64,000 bases of DNA from Amycolatopsis iheyensis. GTDB lineage: Bacteria > Actinomycetota > Actinomycetes > Mycobacteriales > Pseudonocardiaceae. Below the pieces are notes generated by a model that searched no databases, was not told the origin of the DNA, and saw only the letters and a program-made list of their open reading frames with translations. Within the stretch, counting starts at the first letter, position 1. Each line of letters begins with the position of its first letter. The position numbers and the translations under genes are program-made. Of the stretch, positions 34,991-43,722 are shown one piece after another. The stretch lies in contig NZ_JAMXQV010000025.1 of assembly GCF_024703995.1 (NCBI RefSeq), positions 98,941 through 162,940 of the forward strand, written 5' to 3'.

Positions 34991-35404
34991 TCACTTCTTG
35001 GCGGCGGCGACCTTCTTGCGCGGGGCCCGCTTGCGCGCCGCCGGCGCGGGGGCTTCGGCCTCCGCGACCTGGGCCTCCTCGTAGGCCGAGATCACCTCGG
35101 AAGAGAGGCGGCCGCGCTCGGAGACCTCGTAGCCGTTCGCGTTGGCCCAGGCGCGGATCTGCTGGTTGCGCTCGCGGTCGGTGCTGCTGGTCGTGGTCGA
35201 CTGGCCGGTCGCGACACGCACCTTGCGCCCGCCGATCCGCCGGCCCGCGCCTATGAAGCGGGCGAGTTCGTCGCGCAGGGCCGTGGCGTTCTCGTCCGAC
35301 AGGTCGATTTCGTAGGTGACGCCGTCGAGACCGAACTGAACCGTCTGGGCGGCGGTGCTGCCGTCGATGTCGTCCAGGATCTCGACGAGGACTTTCTGGG
35401 CCAC
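34991..35404 (-). CDS. lsr2: Nucleoid-associated silencer Lsr2
   Basis: A 137-aa H-NS-like DNA-binding protein that silences AT-rich and horizontally acquired genes. The N-terminal dimerisation domain begins AQKVLVEILDDIDG and has VQFGLDGVTYEIDLS. The C-terminal DNA-binding domain holds the AT-hook-like IRAWANANGYEVSERGRLS. An extra Lys/Ala/Arg-rich tail (PAARKRAPRKKVAAAKK) follows. The GTG at 35404 with GAGGAG upstream gives the usual family N-terminus, so the longer frame to 35494 is not used. It lies 1.3 kb from a tailed HU gene. Confidence 0.95.
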   Translation of the reverse strand: MAQKVLVEILDDIDGSTAAQTVQFGLDGVTYEIDLSDENATALRDELARFIGAGRRIGGRKVRVATGQSTTTSSTDRERNQQIRAWANANGYEVSERGRLSSEVISAYEEAQVAEAEAPAPAARKRAPRKKVAAAKK

Positions 35405-35645
35405 GTTATTGCTCCTCAAGGTGGATGTGCGTCCGAGAACACGACGTGTGACAAGTTGCACAATGGCCGACGTTCTTCGGTGGAGTGTATCCACCCGGCG
35501 ATCCGCACGGCAATTTACCGTCGCCTACGCGCGTTTCGGGGCAATCGGGCTGCCCGGGATTTCTCGCGTGGCGGCGCGGCGCCGGAGAAGCGTGCGAACA
35601 CCTGATCGATCGCACGGGAGTCCGGATAGGACGGAACAGCGGCTC

Positions 35646-35813
35646 CTACGGTGCGGTGCCCTGCTCGCCTTCCTGGTGGGGCGCGTCGGCCTGGGGCGTC
35701 TCGTCCGCCTCGATGGGGTCCGCGAGGTCGGCTTCGCGGGCCGCTTCCTTCGCTTCCTTGATGTGCTGCCGGCTTTGCGCGAGATCCTCGGGCCGGTTCT
35801 CGTTCGCTGTCAT
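35646..35813 (-). CDS. Small acidic hydrophilic protein (55 aa), unknown
   Basis: A 55-aa protein beginning MTANENRPEDLAQSRQHIKE. The first half is a charged helix and the rest is Asp/Glu/Ala/Pro-rich and disordered. GAGGAG stands before the ATG at 35813, so it is probably real. It lies between lsr2 and the tailed HU gene on the same strand. No family recognised. Confidence 0.55.
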   Translation of the reverse strand: MTANENRPEDLAQSRQHIKEAKEAAREADLADPIEADETPQADAPHQEGEQGTAP

Positions 35814-35956
35814 CACCACTCCTCGGGCGGGGCGTGTCGGAACGCCCCTCACTTTTCCCGGCTACCCCGCCCGGCCCCGGCGCAACCGTCGTGTACGCCG
35901 TTCAAGCCGGTCGGGGAATCCGCGTGCGCGGGAGGAGTTCCGCACCCCGGGAACAC

Positions 35957-35993
35957 GGAAGGGCCCCGCACCGAACCGGTGCGGGGCCCTTCC
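35957..35993 (-). terminator. Terminator of first tailed HU gene
   Basis: A 17-bp perfect stem (GGAAGGGCCCCGCACCG/CGGTGCGGGGCCCTTCC) with a 3-nt loop, 13 bp past the HU stop codon. Read on the minus strand it lacks a U-tract. Confidence 0.78.
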
Positions 35994-36006
35994 GAGGTGG
36001 AGCGTG

Positions 36007-36684
36007 TTACTTCTTCTTGGCAGCCGACGTGCGCTTGGCCGGGGCCTTGGCAGCGGTCGTCTTCTTGGCCGCGGCGGTCTTGGTGGCGGCCGGCTTGGCG
36101 GCGGCCTTCGCCCGCGTGGTAGTGGCCTTGGCCGCGGTGGCCTTGGCGGGAGCCTTGGCCGCGGTCTTCGGGGCCGCCTTGGTGGCGGTGGCCTTGGCCG
36201 CGGTCGCCTTGGCGGCCGGCTTCGCCGCGGTGGCGCGGGTCCGGGTGGCCGTCGCGCGGGCGGTGGCCGGCTTGGCCGCGGCCGCACGGGTCGAGGTGGC
36301 CCGCGTGCTCGTGGTCTTGGCCGGGGCCGACGCCTTCGCGGTGGCCGCGCGGGTGGTCGTCGACGCCGCGGTGGCGCGCTTGACCGGGGTGGCCTTGGGC
36401 AGCTTCTTGGTGCCGGAGATGACGTCCTTGAAGGTGGTGCCGGCGCGGAAGGCGGGCACGTTGGTCTTCTTGACGCGGACAGCCTCACCGGTGCGCGGGT
36501 TGCGCGCGGTGCGAGCGGCGCGGGCGCGCTTCTCGAACACACCGAAGCCGGTGATGTTGACCTTTTCGCCCTTGTTGACCGTCCGGATGATGATGTCGAC
36601 CAGACCGTCAACGGCCTGCGAAGCCACCTTCTTGTCGCCCAGACGCTCCGACAGCGCCTCGATCAGCTGGGCCTTGTTCGTCAT
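36007..36684 (-). CDS. HU-family protein with histone H1-like tail (copy 1)
   Basis: A 225-aa nucleoid protein. Residues 1-about 95 are a complete HU domain (NKAQLIEALSERLGDKK, the GFGVFEKRARAARTARNPRTGE arm region quoted in part, VPAFRAGTTFKD). The remaining about 130 residues are a Lys/Ala/Thr/Arg repeat tail (KATAAKATATKAAPKTAAK and similar), as in HupB/HupS. The ATG at 36684 follows GGAGGACTGGA; the frame is open far upstream but the HU domain starts here. The 85 bases before the start are nearly the same as those of the second copy at 52726, and both proteins have 225 residues. Confidence 0.95.
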   Translation of the reverse strand: MTNKAQLIEALSERLGDKKVASQAVDGLVDIIIRTVNKGEKVNITGFGVFEKRARAARTARNPRTGEAVRVKKTNVPAFRAGTTFKDVISGTKKLPKATPVKRATAASTTTRAATAKASAPAKTTSTRATSTRAAAAKPATARATATRTRATAAKPAAKATAAKATATKAAPKTAAKAPAKATAAKATTTRAKAAAKPAATKTAAAKKTTAAKAPAKRTSAAKKK

Positions 36685-36770
36685 TCCAGTCCTCCATAGT
36701 GGAACTACTCGTACACGGCCCATCTCGGCCGACACTGCACACGGTATTACCAATACCGCACAAAATCCAA
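36685..36770 (-). promoter_or_regulatory. Conserved 5' leader/promoter of HU copy 1
   Basis: Reading on the minus strand, TTGGTAATACCGTG, GTCGGCCGA, GGCCGTG, ACGAGTA and TTCC to GGAGGACTGG match the leader of HU copy 2 in order and spacing. TAATAC could be the -10. GGTATT and AATACC also form an inverted repeat here. Confidence 0.7.
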
Positions 36771-37372
36771 CCGGGGGTCGAAATATTTCCTTGTACGGGC
36801 GCTGGTTCCGCCTCCCGAGGGGCCTCCGCCGGACCGGGCCCGGAACCGAGCCGAGACGTCGACCATGGCTCTGAGCAGCCAAAACCTGGTAGCCAGGCCG
36901 TCCACAGTGGTCGTCCATATAGGACCCGAGGCCCCTCGGAGGACTTTTTTCGCGACACGCCGGTGGCGGGTCCCCCGGCGTGTGGCGGGGGCCACCCCGG
37001 CCCCGATCCCGCGCTGCGATCGGGGATCGCGGCCCCGCCGGCGCCCCCGCCGGAGGGCCCGCCGCGACCCGCCGGCGGGGGTCCGGACGCCGCTTCGCCG
37101 TGGGGCCAACGCGGAACCGGGCCGCGGTGCCGCCGCACCCGCCCGGGGCGACCTCCCGGAGGCGCGGCGACGTCGTTGCGCCGCAACCGGAGGCGGCCGC
37201 GCCGGGATGCCCGTGGCGGCAAAAGGATCTTCCCTGGCGGGTGAACTCACTCGTTCGGCGCAGCAAGAACCGGTGGTGACGCACTCCGCGCAACCCCGTG
37301 TTGAGCGCGGGACTGTCGTGGGAGCGGGCTAGTCTGCGGCCGGAGGAAGCACCGGGTGAGACAGGGAGAACC
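36771..37372. other. Non-coding, very GC-rich stretch
   Basis: No gene is supported in the roughly 600 bases between the HU leader and the herA-like gene; open frames on both strands follow from GC content. Apart from the hairpin with T-tract at 36926-36950 nothing clear is seen. The herA-like promoter should lie near 37260-37340, where the sequence becomes less extreme. Confidence 0.5.
36926..36950 (+). terminator. Intrinsic terminator with T6 tract, no gene before it
   Basis: Stem CCGAGG-CC-CCTCGG followed by AGGAC and TTTTTT on the plus strand, within flanking GGAC..AGGAC. No plus-strand coding sequence lies between it and the HU leader. Confidence 0.55.
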
Positions 37373-39115
37373 GTGGACCAGGACACGCGCACCACCGTGG
37401 TCGGACGGGTGGCGGGCACCGAGGATTCGACGCCGCTGCAGTTCCACGTGGCCATCGACCCGGAGGCCTATCTGCAGCTCGACGACGTGGTCGTCACCCG
37501 GCGGGAACTCCCTGGCCTGGGCGAAGTCACGTCCTTCGGCGTCGTCACGCAGGTGAGCGCGCGGCACGAGGGCGCCAGCTTCGGCAGCGACGTCTTCCTG
37601 ATCTCCGACGGCGTCCTGCCCGCGCAGGTGCAGGAGATCGCCGAGATCGCCACCACCCGCGTCGAGCCCGAGTGCTACGTGCCGCCCAAGCCGGGCGCCG
37701 TCGTCTCGCGGGCCGTGGGGGAGGATCGCGCGCAGGCACTGTACTTCGACAACATGACCCGCCAGGTGGCGGTCGGCCTGGGCCGGGACGGCGAACCGGT
37801 CTTCCTCAACATGGACTTCCTCGACGGCACCCGCGGCGCGCACGTCAGCATCAGCGGCGTCTCCGGCGTGGCCACCAAGACGTCGTTCGCGTTGTTCCTG
37901 CTGCACTCGATCTTCCGCGGCGGCGCCCTGCCCAACGCCCACAACGCCAAGGCCCTGGTGTTCTCCGTGAAGGGCGAGGACCTGCTGTTCCTCGACACCC
38001 CGAACGTCCACCTCGACGAGAAGCTCAAGGCCGAGTACGCCAAGCTGGGCCTGCCCGCGGAGCCCTTCGCCTCCGTCGGGTTCTACGCGCCGCCGACGCC
38101 TTCGGACACCACGGGGAAGCCTTACGTCACCGGGCGCACCTCCGGCGTCGGCGCGTTCTGGTGGACCATCGCGGAGTTCTGCGCCGGTGACCTGCTGCCC
38201 TACGTCTTCGCCGACGCCGAAGACGAGCGCAACCAGTACACGATGGTCATCCACCAGGTCGCGAACCGGTTGCGGCTCGACAGCACCCCGGCGGGCAAGG
38301 ACGGCGCGGCGAACGTCGACGGTGTCCTGTGCCGCACCTACGCCGAGCTCATCGACGTCGTCTGCGAGCGCGTCACCGACGAGGAAACCCGCGCGAGCTG
38401 GGCGGGTGCGGTCACCGGCGCGGGCACGGTCAACGCGTTCATCCGCCGCCTGCGCTCGAGCCAGCGCGCGCTGAACGGGCTGATCCGCGGCGATCTCGCC
38501 GACCACCCCGCCCGCAAACTGTCGACGGAAAACCAGCAGGTGACCGTCGTGGACATCCACAATCTCGTCGAGCGGGCGCAGCGGTTCGTCGTCGGTGTCA
38601 CGCTCGCCGCGGAGACCGCGCGCAAGGAAGCCGCCGGCCCGGGCGGGCTGCTGTTCACCATGCTGGACGAGCTCAACAAGTACGCGCCGCGCGAAGGCAG
38701 CAGCCCCATCAAGGAGGTGCTGCTGGACATCGCCGAGCGCGGCCGGTCCCTCGGGGTCATCCTCGTCGGCGCGCAGCAGACCGCTTCCGAGGTGGAGCGC
38801 CGGATCGTCAGCAACAGCTCGGTCCGCATCGTCGGGCGCCTCGACGCCGCCGAAGCCTCACGGCCGGAATACGGCTTCCTCCCGGCCAGCCAGCGGGTCC
38901 GGGCCACGCTCGCCACACCCGGCACGATGTTCGTGAGCCAGCCCGAGATCCCGGTGCCGATCGCCGTCGGCTTCCCGTTCCCGGCCTGGGCCACGCGGCT
39001 TTCCGAGGCGGGGAAGGTGCCTTCGACCACGGAGTCCTCGAAGCGCGCCGATCCCTTCGCCGGTCTGCCCACGGGAAGCGCCGACCCGTTCGGCGACGAC
39101 CCGCCGCCGTTCTGA
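37373..39115 (+). CDS. HerA-like ATPase (DUF87/FtsK-HerA superfamily)
   Basis: A 580-aa ATPase. It has an N-terminal beta-barrel-like region (about 1-110) and a HerA-type motor core. The P-loop is unusual: GVSGVATKTS at about 162-171, where TK replaces the usual GK. Other signatures are LLFTMLDELNKYAPREG (Walker B region) and VGAQQTASEVERRIVSNSSVRIVGRLD near the end, typical of HerA/VirB4-like proteins. GTG 37373 follows GGGAGAACC. In archaea HerA translocates DNA for NurA in end resection. Here it is followed by sbcD, sbcC and a NurA-like gene with gaps of 43 bp or less, so the four probably act together in DNA-end processing. Confidence 0.85.
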   Translation: MDQDTRTTVVGRVAGTEDSTPLQFHVAIDPEAYLQLDDVVVTRRELPGLGEVTSFGVVTQVSARHEGASFGSDVFLISDGVLPAQVQEIAEIATTRVEPECYVPPKPGAVVSRAVGEDRAQALYFDNMTRQVAVGLGRDGEPVFLNMDFLDGTRGAHVSISGVSGVATKTSFALFLLHSIFRGGALPNAHNAKALVFSVKGEDLLFLDTPNVHLDEKLKAEYAKLGLPAEPFASVGFYAPPTPSDTTGKPYVTGRTSGVGAFWWTIAEFCAGDLLPYVFADAEDERNQYTMVIHQVANRLRLDSTPAGKDGAANVDGVLCRTYAELIDVVCERVTDEETRASWAGAVTGAGTVNAFIRRLRSSQRALNGLIRGDLADHPARKLSTENQQVTVVDIHNLVERAQRFVVGVTLAAETARKEAAGPGGLLFTMLDELNKYAPREGSSPIKEVLLDIAERGRSLGVILVGAQQTASEVERRIVSNSSVRIVGRLDAAEASRPEYGFLPASQRVRATLATPGTMFVSQPEIPVPIAVGFPFPAWATRLSEAGKVPSTTESSKRADPFAGLPTGSADPFGDDPPPF

Positions 39116-39158
39116 GCGGTGCCGTCGCCGTCACCCGAACGGAAGGAAAGGACGAAGC

Positions 39159-40319
39159 GTGAAGTTCCTGCACACCTCCGACTGGCACGTCGGCAAGACC
39201 CTCAAGGGCCGCAACCGCCTGGACGAGCAACGCGCGGTGCTCGGCGAGATCGTCCGGATCGCGCGGCAGGAGACCTTCGACGCGATCCTCGTCGCGGGTG
39301 ACCTCTACGAGACGTCCGCGCCCTCGGCGTCGGCGCAGGAGCTCGTGGTCCAGGCGCTGATGGCGTTGCGCGACACCGGCGCCGAGGTCGTCGCCATCGC
39401 GGGGAACCACGACCACGCGGCGACGTTCGAGGCGTACCGGCCGTTGCTGCGCAAAGCGGGCATCCACCTGACCGGGAACCCGCGCCCGGCCACCGACGGC
39501 GGCGTCGTGTCGTTCGACGCGCGCTCGACCGGCGAGCGCGTCAACGTCGCGGTGCTGCCCTTCCTTTCGCAGCGCTACGCGATCCGCGCCGCGGAGCTGC
39601 TCACCGGCACCCCGGCGGAGAACGTCGGCGAGTACGACCAGCGGGTGCGCGACATCCTGGACCACCTCAAGTCCGGTTTTTCCGACGGCGCGGTGAACCT
39701 CGTCATGGCGCACCTGACGGTGACCGGCGGCGCGATGGGCGGCGGCGAACGCGCGGCGCAGTCCATCTTCGAGTACCACGTGCCGGCGACGGCGTTCGGC
39801 GCCGAACCGCACTACGTCGCCCTCGGCCACCTGCACCGCCGCCAGTCGCTGCCCGCCGCGTGCCCGGTGCACTACAGCGGTTCGCCGTTCGCGGTGGACT
39901 TCGGCGAGCAGGACAACACGAGCGTCGTCCTGTCGGTCGAGGTCACGCCGACGACGCCGGCGAAGATCACCGACATCCCGCTCACCGCCGGGCGGAAGCT
40001 GCGGACCGTCCACGGCACGGTGGCCGAACTCGTCGGCCGCGCCGAAGAGTTCGGTGCGGACTACCTCCGCGTGTACGTCCGCGAGGCGACCCGCGCCGGG
40101 CTGCGCGAGGAGATCCAGGAAGCCCTGCCGAACGCACTGGAGATCCGGATCGACCCGGAGTTCGCCGCCACCGTGACGACGTCGGGCGGCGACCGGGCGA
40201 TCGCGGACCGTTCGCCGGGGGAGCTGTTCGCGAGCTTCTGCGAGGAGCGGACGATCGAGGACAAGCGCGTCCAGTCGCTGTTCGCGCGGCTGCACGACGA
40301 CGAGACGAGCGGGGTGTGA
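39159..40319 (+). CDS. sbcD: Exonuclease SbcCD subunit D (Mre11-like nuclease)
   Basis: A 386-aa metallophosphoesterase nuclease. The five phosphoesterase motifs begin with HTSDWHVGKTL, VAGDLYE, and AGNHDH, followed by VNLVMAHLTVTGG and ALGHLHRRQ. It is the Mre11 counterpart and makes the nuclease part of SbcCD, which cuts hairpins and DNA ends. The GTG start follows AAGGACG. One base separates its stop from sbcC, indicating coupled synthesis. The herA-like gene ends 43 bp upstream. Confidence 0.96.
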   Translation: MKFLHTSDWHVGKTLKGRNRLDEQRAVLGEIVRIARQETFDAILVAGDLYETSAPSASAQELVVQALMALRDTGAEVVAIAGNHDHAATFEAYRPLLRKAGIHLTGNPRPATDGGVVSFDARSTGERVNVAVLPFLSQRYAIRAAELLTGTPAENVGEYDQRVRDILDHLKSGFSDGAVNLVMAHLTVTGGAMGGGERAAQSIFEYHVPATAFGAEPHYVALGHLHRRQSLPAACPVHYSGSPFAVDFGEQDNTSVVLSVEVTPTTPAKITDIPLTAGRKLRTVHGTVAELVGRAEEFGADYLRVYVREATRAGLREEIQEALPNALEIRIDPEFAATVTTSGGDRAIADRSPGELFASFCEERTIEDKRVQSLFARLHDDETSGV

Positions 40320-40320
40320 C

Positions 40321-43300
40321 ATGCGGCCTGTGCTGCTGGAGATGACCGGCTTCGCGTCGTTCCGCGACAAGACCGAGGTCAGCTTCGAGGACACGGACTA
40401 CTTCGCGCTCGTCGGCCCGACCGGCGCGGGCAAGAGCACGGTGATCGACGCGCTCACCTTCGCCCTCTACGGCTCGGTCGCCCGCTGGGACCACGAAGGC
40501 CTGGTCGCGCCCGCGCTCGCGCCGACGGTGAACCGCGCCACCGTGCGGCTGGTCTTCGACGCCGGCGGCGCGCGCTACCACGTCGTGCGCGAAGTCCGGC
40601 GCGGTGGCGGGAAGAAACCCACGGTCAGCGTCAAGAACGTCCGCCTGGAACGGCTTGCCGACCCCACCGCGCTCGGCGGCCCGGAGGACGACGCCGACCC
40701 GGTCGCCGCGGACTCCGAGGTCACCCCGGCCGTGGAACGCCTGCTCGGGTTGACCTTCAAGCACTTCTGCACCTGCGTGGCCCTGCCCCAGGGCGACTTC
40801 GCCGAGTTCCTGCACGCGAAGGCCGCCGACCGGCAGAAGATCCTCATCAAGCTGCTGGGCCTGGAGGTCTACGAGCGGATCGGCCGCCGAGCGGGGGTGA
40901 CCGCGGAGCAGCAGAAGCAGCGTGCCGCCGTCCTCACCGAACAGCTCGGCAGCTACGCCGACGCCACCGAGGAAGCCGTCGAAGGGCTTTCCGCGCGGAT
41001 GACGGCACTCGCGGACCTCGACGCGCGGGTGAGCGCGGCCCTGCCCGGGTTGTCCGACGCCACCCGCGCGCACGACGAAGCCCGGCAGCTCGTCGCGAAG
41101 GTGACGGCGGAGCTGGGTGTCCTCGACGCGGTGGAACGCCCGGACGGTGTCGAAGACCTCGAAACCCGCCGGTCGGCGGCGGCGGAGGCGGCCACGACCG
41201 CGCGCGCCGGGCTGGAAACGGCCGAAGCCGCGGACGAAACGGCCCGTGCCGCGCTCGCCGCCGCTCCCGATCGTGGCGAGCTGGAACGGATCCGCGCGGC
41301 CCGCACCGAGCTCGTCGCGGCCGAACAGGCCCTTCCCGGCCTGGAAGCGGCCGCGAAAACGGCGTCCCAGGCGCAGGAAGCCGCCGCGGCCGCGGTGACC
41401 GAGGCGGTGTCCGGCCTCGATGCGGCCCGCGAAACGCGTGACAAGACGTCGCGGGCCGCGGAGGACGCGGCCGCCGAAGCCGCGCGCGCTCGCCAGGACC
41501 GCGATCGGCTGGCCGGGCTGCGGCCGCCGGCGGACCTCGGGGACCTGACCGCGGATTCGGCGCGCGTCGCGAACCGTCTGGCGGCCGCCGGCGCCCGGCT
41601 GACCGCGGCCGAGACCGCCGACGCCGAAGCCCGCGCCGCGCTCGCCGCGCAGCCCGACGTCGCGCCGCTCGCGGCCGCCCGCTCCGACGCCCGCACCCTC
41701 TACACGGTGTGCGACGCGCACCGGAAGGCCGCGCCCGAGCAGGCCGCCCGGCGAACCGAGCTGGAAGCCGCGCGGACGTCCTTCGCGGGCGCCGACACCG
41801 AACTCACCGCGGCGAAGACCGCGCTGGCCGACGCCGAACGCACCGGGCAGGCCCTGGTGCTGCGGGCCGGGCTCGCCGTCGGCCACGCGTGCCCGGTGTG
41901 CGAGCAGGAAGTGCACACGCTGCCGGACGCGGGCGGGCACGCCCACCTCGCCGAGGCCCGCGAACGCGTCGAACGTGCCGAGCGCGAGCGTGCGGCGGCC
42001 GAGGCCGCGCTGCGCAAGCTCGAACGCGCGGTGGACCGGGACGCCGATGCGGCGGCGACCGCGGCCACGCAGGCGGAAGAACTGCGTGTGGTGCTCGCGG
42101 AGGTCGAGGGCCCGCCGGAGTCGGCGGTGCTGCGACGCCCGGTCGAGGCCTCGTTCACCGAGCAGGACTTCGCGGACCTCGTCACCGCCGTGCGGGAACG
42201 GGGGGAGTGGCTGTCGGCGACGATCGACGGCCGCACCCGTGTCGCCGAAGCGGCGCGTGCCGCGGACGCGGAGCTCGCGGCGGCCCGCGCCGAACGCACG
42301 GCGGCGCAACACGATGCCGACGTCGTCGAGAAGTCCTTCGCGGCCGCGCGAGAAGCCCTGCGGGCGGCGCGGGATCCCCTGGTGGAGCTGGGCGCGCCGG
42401 CGATCGACGGCGAAGACGTCCCGGCGGGCTGGCAACGGCTCACCGCGTGGGCGGCGGCCGAAGGCGAGAACCGGCGCACCGTCCTGGCCTCGCTCGAAGC
42501 GGCCGCCGAAGCCGCGGGCAAGGAAGCCGTCGTCGCGGCCGAAGGCTTCAAGACCGCTGAGCGGGACGCGGAACAGCGGCGGAAGCGGGCCTCGGAGGCC
42601 GCGCTGGCCGAACAGTCGGCGCGCACCGAGCAGGCGAACACCCGGCGCCGTCACGACGAACTGGTCGAGACGCTGGCCGCCGCGCCCGCGGCCGAGGTCG
42701 TCACCGAGCAGCTCGCGAAGGTCGCCGAACTCGAAGGCGCGGCGAAGGCGGCCGACGCGGCCCTGCGAAGCGCCCGCGCGGCAGCGAAACAAGCCTCGGA
42801 AGCCCAGGCACGCGTCGCCGAGCAGGTCGACGCCGAACGGCAGCGGCTGTCCCGCGCGCGCGATCCGCTGGTGAGTCTTGGCGCCCCGCCGATCGATGGC
42901 GAGAGCCTCCTCGGCGCCTGGGCCGCGCTCACGGATTGGGCGGCCGGGCAGGCGGCCCGGCACCGCGAACGCCTGGCCGCCGCCACGATCGCCGAGGCCG
43001 AAGCCGCCGAAGCCTTGCGGGTGGCGGAACGCGCGGTCGCCGAAGACGTCACCGCCCTCGAGGTCGCCCTGCCGGACGGGCCGGTGCGCGACCGCGTCCC
43101 GGTCGCCGTCGCGGCGGCCCGGGCTCGCGCCGAAGCCGATCACACGGAGATGAAACGTCGCGTGGCGCGGGTCGCGGGCCTGCAGGGCGACATCACCGCC
43201 GCCGAGTCCGAGGCCCAGGTCGCGCGGCTGCTCGCGGATCTCCTGCGCTCGGACAAGTTCCCGCGCTGGCTGATCGCCGGGGCGCTCGACACGCTGGTCG

Positions 43301-43722
43301 CCGAAGCGTCGGCGTCGCTGCTGGAGCTTTCCGGCGGCCAGTTCGAGCTGACCCACGACAAGGGTGACTTCCTGGTGGTGGACCACAACGAGGCCGACGC
43401 CCGGCGTCCGGTGAAGACGCTTTCGGGCGGGGAGACGTTCCAGGCGTCGCTTTCGCTGGCGCTCGCGCTGTCGTCGCAGCTCGGGGCCATGGCCGCGGAC
43501 GGTGCGACCAAGCTCGAGTCGATCTTCCTCGACGAGGGCTTCGGCACCCTCGACGAGGCCACCCTCGACGTCGTGGCGTCCACTTTGGAGAACCTGGCCG
43601 CCACCGGCTCCCGGATGGTCGGGGTGATCACGCACGTGCCGGCGCTGGCCGAGCGCGTGCCGGTGCGCTTCCTGGTCACCCGCGACGGCGCCGGCTCGCA
43701 CATCACCAAGGAGGGCGCATGA
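40321..43722 (+). CDS. sbcC: Exonuclease SbcCD subunit C (Rad50-like ATPase)
   Basis: A 1133-aa SMC-like ATPase and partner of SbcD. It has Walker A GPTGAGKST (about 32-40), a Q-loop region ALPQGDFAEFLHAK, and two long Ala/Glu-rich coiled-coil arms. The zinc hook is HACPVCEQEVHTLP with Cys524 and Cys527. The C-terminal lobe has the signature LSGGETFQASLSLALALS and Walker B IFLDEGFGTLDEATLD. It overlaps the downstream NurA-like start by four bases (ATGA), so the operon continues. Confidence 0.96.
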   Translation: MRPVLLEMTGFASFRDKTEVSFEDTDYFALVGPTGAGKSTVIDALTFALYGSVARWDHEGLVAPALAPTVNRATVRLVFDAGGARYHVVREVRRGGGKKPTVSVKNVRLERLADPTALGGPEDDADPVAADSEVTPAVERLLGLTFKHFCTCVALPQGDFAEFLHAKAADRQKILIKLLGLEVYERIGRRAGVTAEQQKQRAAVLTEQLGSYADATEEAVEGLSARMTALADLDARVSAALPGLSDATRAHDEARQLVAKVTAELGVLDAVERPDGVEDLETRRSAAAEAATTARAGLETAEAADETARAALAAAPDRGELERIRAARTELVAAEQALPGLEAAAKTASQAQEAAAAAVTEAVSGLDAARETRDKTSRAAEDAAAEAARARQDRDRLAGLRPPADLGDLTADSARVANRLAAAGARLTAAETADAEARAALAAQPDVAPLAAARSDARTLYTVCDAHRKAAPEQAARRTELEAARTSFAGADTELTAAKTALADAERTGQALVLRAGLAVGHACPVCEQEVHTLPDAGGHAHLAEARERVERAERERAAAEAALRKLERAVDRDADAAATAATQAEELRVVLAEVEGPPESAVLRRPVEASFTEQDFADLVTAVRERGEWLSATIDGRTRVAEAARAADAELAAARAERTAAQHDADVVEKSFAAAREALRAARDPLVELGAPAIDGEDVPAGWQRLTAWAAAEGENRRTVLASLEAAAEAAGKEAVVAAEGFKTAERDAEQRRKRASEAALAEQSARTEQANTRRRHDELVETLAAAPAAEVVTEQLAKVAELEGAAKAADAALRSARAAAKQASEAQARVAEQVDAERQRLSRARDPLVSLGAPPIDGESLLGAWAALTDWAAGQAARHRERLAAATIAEAEAAEALRVAERAVAEDVTALEVALPDGPVRDRVPVAVAAARARAEADHTEMKRRVARVAGLQGDITAAESEAQVARLLADLLRSDKFPRWLIAGALDTLVAEASASLLELSGGQFELTHDKGDFLVVDHNEADARRPVKTLSGGETFQASLSLALALSSQLGAMAADGATKLESIFLDEGFGTLDEATLDVVASTLENLAATGSRMVGVITHVPALAERVPVRFLVTRDGAGSHITKEGA

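Noticed and set aside
36771..37372. Open frames upstream of the herA-like gene on both strands
   Set aside because: Extremely GC-rich, no RBS, no recognisable domain, mutual overlap; typical of non-coding high-GC DNA.
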